Shown here one piece after another: positions 59,442-64,000 of a DNA stretch of 64,000 bases. Below the pieces are notes generated by a model. It made no database searches, was not told the origin of the DNA, and worked only from the letters and a program-made list of their open reading frames with translations. Location: contig JAPKHT010000006.1 of the NCBI GenBank assembly GCA_026646655.1, positions 1 to 64,000 on the forward strand, written 5' to 3'. The position numbers and the translations under genes were made by a program. This DNA is from JADLBR01 sp020847615. Its GTDB lineage: Bacteria > Verrucomicrobiota > Verrucomicrobiia > JADLBR01. Position 1 is the first letter of the stretch. Every line of letters starts with the position of its first letter.

Positions 59442-61952
59442 GTGCCCCCCGACACCTCCACCCCCATGATGCAGCAGTACCAGAGGCTCAAGGCCCAGGT
59501 GCCGCACGGCGCACTCATGCTCTTCCGCCTCGGCGATTTCTACGAGATGTTCTTCGACGACGCGAAGACCGGCGCGCGCGTCCTCGGCCTCACCCTGACC
59601 CAGCGCAATGGCGTCCCGATGTGCGGGCTCCCCTATCACGCGGCCACGCCCTACATCTCCCGCCTCATCAACGCCGGTCACCGCGTCGCGGTCTGCGACC
59701 AGATGGAGACCCCAAGGCCCGGCCAGATGGTCCGGCGCGAGATCACCCAGATCATCTCCCCGGGCAGCGTCGTCGAACTCGAGTCCCTCGACTCCCGCCG
59801 CGCCAACTACCTCGCCTCGGTCTGTCCCGCCGACGGCCGCTTCGGCTTCGCCTTCCTCGACACCTCCACCGGCGATTTCCGGCTCACCGAATTGCCGGAC
59901 GCGCGGCACCTCGCAGACGAACTCGCCAAGATCGCCCCCGCCGAGATCGTCATCCCCGATGGATGGGATCCCGATGCCGCGCTCGCGAACGGGCGCGCCC
60001 CCCTGTCGCGGCACGATGGCTGGGCCTTCCAGTTCGATGCCGCCTTCGCCTCCCTCCGCGAGCACTTCCACACCCAGTCCCTGGACGGGTTCGGATGCGC
60101 CGAGATGCCCCTCGCCATCGGGGCCGCCGGCGGCCTGCTCCACTACGTCCGCAACACCCTCCGCCGCTCGCTCGCTCACGTCCAGGCGCTCTCCGTCTAC
60201 AACCCCACCCACTTCATGATCCTCGACGAGACGACGCGCCGCGCGCTCGAACTCACCGAGCCACTCCGCCACGGCACCCCCCGCGAGACCACCCTGCTCG
60301 GCACCCTCGACCGCACCTGCACGGGCATGGGCGCGCGCAGGCTCCGCGATTGGATCCTCCACCCACTCCTCCAGCAGGACCATATCGTCGCGCGCCAATC
60401 CGCCATAGGACGCCTCGCCGAGGACGAATTTCCGCTGGAGTCCCTCCGCGCCCGCCTCGGCGAGATCCCCGACATCGAGCGCGGCACCGGGCGCCTGTCC
60501 CAGGGGTCGGGCGGCGGCCGCGACCTCCTCGCGCTCGCCCACGGCCTCGGCCAGATCCCCGCCATCCGCGAGATGCTCGCAACTCCCGGAGCCAAGCTCA
60601 TCGACTCCATCCGCGACGACCTCGACACGCTCGAACCCGTCGTCTCCCTCATCGCGCGCGCGATCGACCCGGCGTGCCCACCCCACCTCCGCGACGGCGG
60701 CGTCATCGCCGATGGCTACGATCCCCCCCTCGACGAACTCCGATCCCTCGCCCGCGACAGCAAGGACTGGATCGCCCGCCTCCAGCAACAGGAACAGGAG
60801 CGCACGGGCATCAGATCCCTGAAGATCCGCTTCAATTCGGTGTTCGGCTATTTCATCGAGGTCTCGCACGCCAATGCCGCGAGCGTGCCCCCCGATTACC
60901 ACCGCAAGCAGACCACCGCCAACACCGAGCGCTTCGTCACGCCCGAACTCAAGGAGATGGAGGCGCGCATCACCGGCGCCGAAGAGAAGGCCCGCGCCCT
61001 CGAGGCCGACCTTTTCCGGAAGATCCGCGATGAGGTCCTCGCTCACACCTCCGCCATCCAGCAGAACGCCGACCGCATCGCCGCGCTCGACGCCCTCGCA
61101 TCCCTCGCCCACGTCGCCCGCGCCCGCGACTACCGGCGACCGGAGATCCTCGCGGAACCCTGCATCGAGATCGGCGATGGCCGCCACCCGGTGCTCGAGC
61201 ACCTCAGCCTCGACGAGCGCTTCGTCCCCAACGACACCGCCCTCTCCCCCTCCTCTCGCCTGATCATCCTCACCGGCCCCAACATGGCCGGGAAAAGCAC
61301 GTACCTCCGCCAGGTCGCCCTCCTCGCCCTCATGGCGCACGTGGGCTCGTTCATCCCCGCGCGCTCCGCCCGCATCGGGCTCATCGACCGCATCTTCACG
61401 CGCGTCGGGGCCTCCGACGACCTCTCCCGCGGCCAGAGCACGTTCATGGTCGAGATGAACGAGACCGCCAATATCCTCCACAACGCCACCGAGCGTAGCC
61501 TCGTCGTTCTCGACGAGATCGGGCGCGGCACCAGCACCTTCGATGGCCTCTCCATCGCGTGGGCCGTGGCCGAGCACCTCCACGACCGCATCGGCGCCCT
61601 CACGCTGTTCGCGACCCACTACCACGAGACCTCCCGCCTCGCGCGCGAACTCCGGGCTTCCAAGATGATGAACGTCGCAGTCCGGGAGTGGAACGACCAG
61701 GTCGTCTTCCTCCGCAAGATCGTCGAGGGCGCCACGGACAAGAGCTACGGCATCCAGGTCGCGCGCCTCGCCGGACTGCCCAAAGAGGTCCTGGACCGCG
61801 CCAAGGGCCTCCTACGTCAACTCGAGGAGGGCCAGATCGCCGCGGACGCCCTCGCCGAAACGTCCGCCCCCGCCGAGGCCCGCCCCAAGAAGCGCCGCAA
61901 GGGCGCCCGGCGCAACGCAACGGGCGGCCAGATGGACCTCTTTGCGGACTGA
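59442..61952 (+). CDS. mutS: DNA mismatch repair protein MutS
   Basis: This encodes 836 residues from GTG 59442. It has the mismatch-binding Phe-x-Glu in LFRLGDFYEMFFDDA, the core and clamp, and the ATPase with Walker A TGPNMAGKSTYLRQVALLAL, the signature GASDDLSRGQSTFMVEMNET and the Walker B SLVVLDEIGRGTSTFDGLSI. The C-terminus KKRRKGARRNATGGQMDLF is short, and a QMDLF-like clamp-binding motif is at the very end. It starts mismatch repair. No mutL gene is in the window. Identification is secure. Confidence 0.97.
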   Translation: MPPDTSTPMMQQYQRLKAQVPHGALMLFRLGDFYEMFFDDAKTGARVLGLTLTQRNGVPMCGLPYHAATPYISRLINAGHRVAVCDQMETPRPGQMVRREITQIISPGSVVELESLDSRRANYLASVCPADGRFGFAFLDTSTGDFRLTELPDARHLADELAKIAPAEIVIPDGWDPDAALANGRAPLSRHDGWAFQFDAAFASLREHFHTQSLDGFGCAEMPLAIGAAGGLLHYVRNTLRRSLAHVQALSVYNPTHFMILDETTRRALELTEPLRHGTPRETTLLGTLDRTCTGMGARRLRDWILHPLLQQDHIVARQSAIGRLAEDEFPLESLRARLGEIPDIERGTGRLSQGSGGGRDLLALAHGLGQIPAIREMLATPGAKLIDSIRDDLDTLEPVVSLIARAIDPACPPHLRDGGVIADGYDPPLDELRSLARDSKDWIARLQQQEQERTGIRSLKIRFNSVFGYFIEVSHANAASVPPDYHRKQTTANTERFVTPELKEMEARITGAEEKARALEADLFRKIRDEVLAHTSAIQQNADRIAALDALASLAHVARARDYRRPEILAEPCIEIGDGRHPVLEHLSLDERFVPNDTALSPSSRLIILTGPNMAGKSTYLRQVALLALMAHVGSFIPARSARIGLIDRIFTRVGASDDLSRGQSTFMVEMNETANILHNATERSLVVLDEIGRGTSTFDGLSIAWAVAEHLHDRIGALTLFATHYHETSRLARELRASKMMNVAVREWNDQVVFLRKIVEGATDKSYGIQVARLAGLPKEVLDRAKGLLRQLEEGQIAADALAETSAPAEARPKKRRKGARRNATGGQMDLFAD

Positions 61953-62189
61953 CTTTCCGGAGTGTGGATGCCGCCCGCGGGCGCAGCCCCAGCCTCCCGT
62001 CTCGCCGCACGGCGCGGCAAGGCCAGTCGCAGAGGAGGGCGACGAGCCGCGACGTCACGATAAGCCAACCGCGCTTCGCGAGGGGAAAGCGGCCCATTCG
62101 CGCCCCGGGTTTTCGTTCGGGGCGCCTCGGCAACGGAGGCCTGATTCGCGGTTTGAAAAGAGCGGTTGTCGCAGGCAGGATCTGCGCCC
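61953..62189. other. Intergenic spacer after mutS
   Basis: This 237-bp spacer has no gene I can support. It contains short GC-rich inverted stretches (CCGCCCGCGGGCGC; CCGGGTTTTCGTTCGGGGC at about 62104) and AGGAGGGCGACGAGC. It does not match repeat modules A, B or C. The latter half probably carries the promoter for the following exported protein, but no box pair is convincing. Confidence 0.4.
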
Positions 62190-64000
62190 GTGAACCATGT
62201 CACCCCATCGCGCAAGCGCCTGGCCTGGTCGGTCGCCGCCGGCCTGTGCGCGGTCCTGTCGTCCGGCGCCGGCCGCGCGACATCGTTTGTGATAGAGGCG
62301 GAATCGCTCGAGGTGCAGGGCGACCTGCTGCCCACCCGCGACTTTGGCCACGGGGCGCGCGAGTACCTCTCGTCTCCGTCGCCTTCTCCGTCGCCGGCAG
62401 CGGGCGCGGTGGAGCTCCCGCACGCGGGCCGCTGGCGGCTCTGGGTGCGTAGCAAGGACTACCCGAAGGACCGTCCCGGCACGCGCAACTTCACCGTGCG
62501 CGTCGGCGCAAAGCCATCGGAAAAAGTGTTCGGACGCCACGGGCAGGAGGGCATGGAGGGCTGGCTCTGGGAGGACGGTGGCGAGTTCGATCTGCAGGCG
62601 GGCCCGAACCTCATCGTCATCGGCGAGAAATGCACGCCCTTCGCCCGGTGCGACGCGCTGATGCTAACCGACAACATGTCGTTCCAGCCCCAGGACCCAC
62701 CGTGGAAGCTGCGGCAGCCTCCGGCCAAGATGGTTCCCGTGGAGATCAGGCGTCCGCTCGCTTCCGGTTCCGATCCCGAGCCGCTCCAGGCCATCGAGCC
62801 CGCCCCAGTGGCCTCGCTGCGCTCCGAGACCATGCGCCTGGATTTTCATCGCGCCGGCCCGGTGATCGCGCTGCAGCCGGCCGTGCGGGCCGGAGACAAA
62901 TGGGTGCCTCTCGCCGCCGACCCATCGGCGGAGAGCTACCGGGTCCTGTTTCGCCCGAGGGACAAGGATCCGCGCATCAACGCCGGCGTCCATCCATCCT
63001 GGGATATGAGCTTTGCCGCTCCGGCCGACGTGGGCGCGGGCGGCGCGTGGGTCCGCACGACCGACGCGACGCCGACCACGCCGTGGGCCGCAGGCAAGTG
63101 TTTCGCGCTGCGTCCGTCGGCGGCCACGGCCGTGGACGCGCGCACCGTGGAGCTGGAGTTTCCACCAACGCCAGTGGGCCGACTCAAGGCAACGTGGCGG
63201 CTGGCCGAACAGCCCGCCGGGGCGGCGGTGTCTTTGGAATTTGCCCCTTCAGTCGGCGGCCATTTCTCGCTCGGCTATCACGGCAGCGTGGCGGCGGCGC
63301 CGGCCGACCTCGATTTCCTGCTCTTGCCCTTCATGTTTCACGGAAAGCGGTTCCCATCGCGTCCGGTGACCCTGCTCAACGCCCTGACGCCCACCCCGAT
63401 GGCGCTCGTCAATCGCGCCGGCGCATCGTATGCGCTCGTCGCCGAGCCGGCGGAACTCCCGTTCGAGTGGGCGTCCGCCACGAACTCGCGCTACGCGCTC
63501 GGCATCCGCAACCAGAACGCCCAGGCGCAGCCGCTCCTCTACACGCCCGTCCTCGGCCAGCCGGGCAGCGTCTGCGAGTCGGGCGCGCCCGTGCGCGGGC
63601 GATTCCGCGTCTGGATCCAACCGGGCGACTGGTTCGCCGCCTACCGCGGCGTCGCCGAGCAGGTCTTCGGGCTCAATGACTACCGCCGCCCAACCACCAG
63701 TTCGCTCTCGGATGCGGCGATCAACCTGTTCGACCTGCTGCGCAACGAGAGATCCGGCGGCTGGGACGCCCGGGGCAAGGGCTCGTGGAACATCGAGAGC
63801 CGGAACATCTCCAGCCACGCCTCGCCCCTGACGTTCCTCAGCTACTACCTGCTGACCGGCGACGAGGAGTTCTATAACAAGTTCGCGCGGCCCGCCCTAG
63901 AGTTCCTGCTGTCGCGGCCGGGCGCGCACTTCGGCGCGGAACCCGAGATCGGCGACAATTACTACCAGCACCAGACGATGCGCGGCCCCGTGTCGGTGTA
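62190..64000 (+). CDS. Large exported protein, probable polysaccharide-active enzyme (3' end outside window)
   Basis: This open frame has no stop before the window ends. From GTG 62190 it encodes at least 603 residues. A signal peptide is plain (SRKRLAWSVAAGLCAVLSSG, then AGRATS). Residues 32-150 form a CBM-like beta domain: FVIEAESLEVQGDLLPTRDF, then AGRWRLWVRSKDYPK. Further beta-rich domains follow (DLDFLLLPFMFHGKRFPSRP), and near the end, helical segments LSDAAINLFDLLRNERSGGW and SPLTFLSYYLLTGDEEFYNK are compatible with an alpha/alpha-toroid of polysaccharide lyases or GHs. No catalytic site can be named. All codons to 63998 were checked in frame. Confidence 0.7.
   Translation, partial: MNHVTPSRKRLAWSVAAGLCAVLSSGAGRATSFVIEAESLEVQGDLLPTRDFGHGAREYLSSPSPSPSPAAGAVELPHAGRWRLWVRSKDYPKDRPGTRNFTVRVGAKPSEKVFGRHGQEGMEGWLWEDGGEFDLQAGPNLIVIGEKCTPFARCDALMLTDNMSFQPQDPPWKLRQPPAKMVPVEIRRPLASGSDPEPLQAIEPAPVASLRSETMRLDFHRAGPVIALQPAVRAGDKWVPLAADPSAESYRVLFRPRDKDPRINAGVHPSWDMSFAAPADVGAGGAWVRTTDATPTTPWAAGKCFALRPSAATAVDARTVELEFPPTPVGRLKATWRLAEQPAGAAVSLEFAPSVGGHFSLGYHGSVAAAPADLDFLLLPFMFHGKRFPSRPVTLLNALTPTPMALVNRAGASYALVAEPAELPFEWASATNSRYALGIRNQNAQAQPLLYTPVLGQPGSVCESGAPVRGRFRVWIQPGDWFAAYRGVAEQVFGLNDYRRPTTSSLSDAAINLFDLLRNERSGGWDARGKGSWNIESRNISSHASPLTFLSYYLLTGDEEFYNKFARPALEFLLSRPGAHFGAEPEIGDNYYQHQTMRGPVSV

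Noticed and set aside
59301..61625. A 774-residue minus-strand reading frame opposite mutS
   Set aside because: mutS is certain on the plus strand. The antisense frame is low-complexity (Gly, Glu, Val, Asp) and arises from third-position GC bias.

Overview
The window is a GC-rich bacterial chromosome segment of mostly core metabolic and information genes, many in short translationally coupled operons, separated by intergenic spacers with repeated, highly structured DNA. Gene content points to a diderm aerobe (LptE- and BamD-like outer-membrane assembly proteins, an aa3-type cytochrome oxidase). It is probably a member of the PVC superphylum, most likely Verrucomicrobiota or a relative: there is a secreted sulfatase, a DUF1080 protein, a Tat-exported aldo/keto-reductase-like protein and a small Cys-containing membrane protein inside the cox operon. 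This taxonomic call is inference from gene content only. No rRNA, tRNA, CRISPR array, prophage or transposase gene was seen.

Layout. 1-3.1 kb: the 3' end of proS, then three small exported proteins. 3.1-7.7 kb: a MutT/MTH1-type Nudix enzyme coupled to argS, an M50-like membrane protease, rpsT, a repeat, and mdh. 7.8-10.5 kb: a DUF4388-FHA signalling protein and the LptE/BamD-like pair. 10.6-17.5 kb: hom-thrC, a sulfatase, a flippase-like membrane protein, a PfkB kinase coupled to a Fur-family regulator, and a 73-residue orphan. 17.5-23.3 kb: a nucleoside-phosphorylase-like protein, a large repeat, a LamG/glycosidase-like protein that seems to have lost its start to that repeat, and a sugar kinase-DUF1080 operon. 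23.5-27 kb: a ferrous-iron operon with FeoB split into two genes, a DtxR-FeoA fusion and a Cys-rich small protein. 27-33.4 kb: cysS, def, a peroxiredoxin, a frameshifted beta-helix protein and rnr. 33.7-39.3 kb: a TPR protein, glgA, galT and a GH57 enzyme (alpha-glucan metabolism). 39.4-41.3 kb: a Tat protein and a small-protein/nucleotidyltransferase pair resembling a toxin-antitoxin module. 41.4-45.8 kb: the cytochrome oxidase operon. 46-52.2 kb: a GYF-domain membrane protein, a small exported protein, a Kef-type antiporter, trxB, a dimeric dUTPase-like protein and hpt. 52.3-57.7 kb: a Pro-rich coiled-coil membrane protein, a chorismate mutase, scpB, scpA and trpS. 57.9-64 kb: a discoidin-domain protein, a small membrane protein, a cupin, mutS and the 5' part of a large exported protein that runs off the window.

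The most unusual content is non-coding. (i) One modular repeat family (A, B and C modules) occurs at about 6.4, 18.3, 23.4, 28.5, 28.7, 33.5 and 39.3 kb. Its B module can fold into a three-way junction. (ii) A pair of about 210-bp MITE-like elements lies at 29.8 and 51.4 kb. Members of both families begin exactly at, or supply, the stop codon of the upstream gene, and one copy appears to have removed the start codon of a secreted protein. Other points to check are the split feoB, a 110-bp scpB/chorismate-mutase overlap, a perfect 17-bp-arm palindrome, the NTase pair, and several core promoters placed so close to start codons that the mRNAs may be leaderless.
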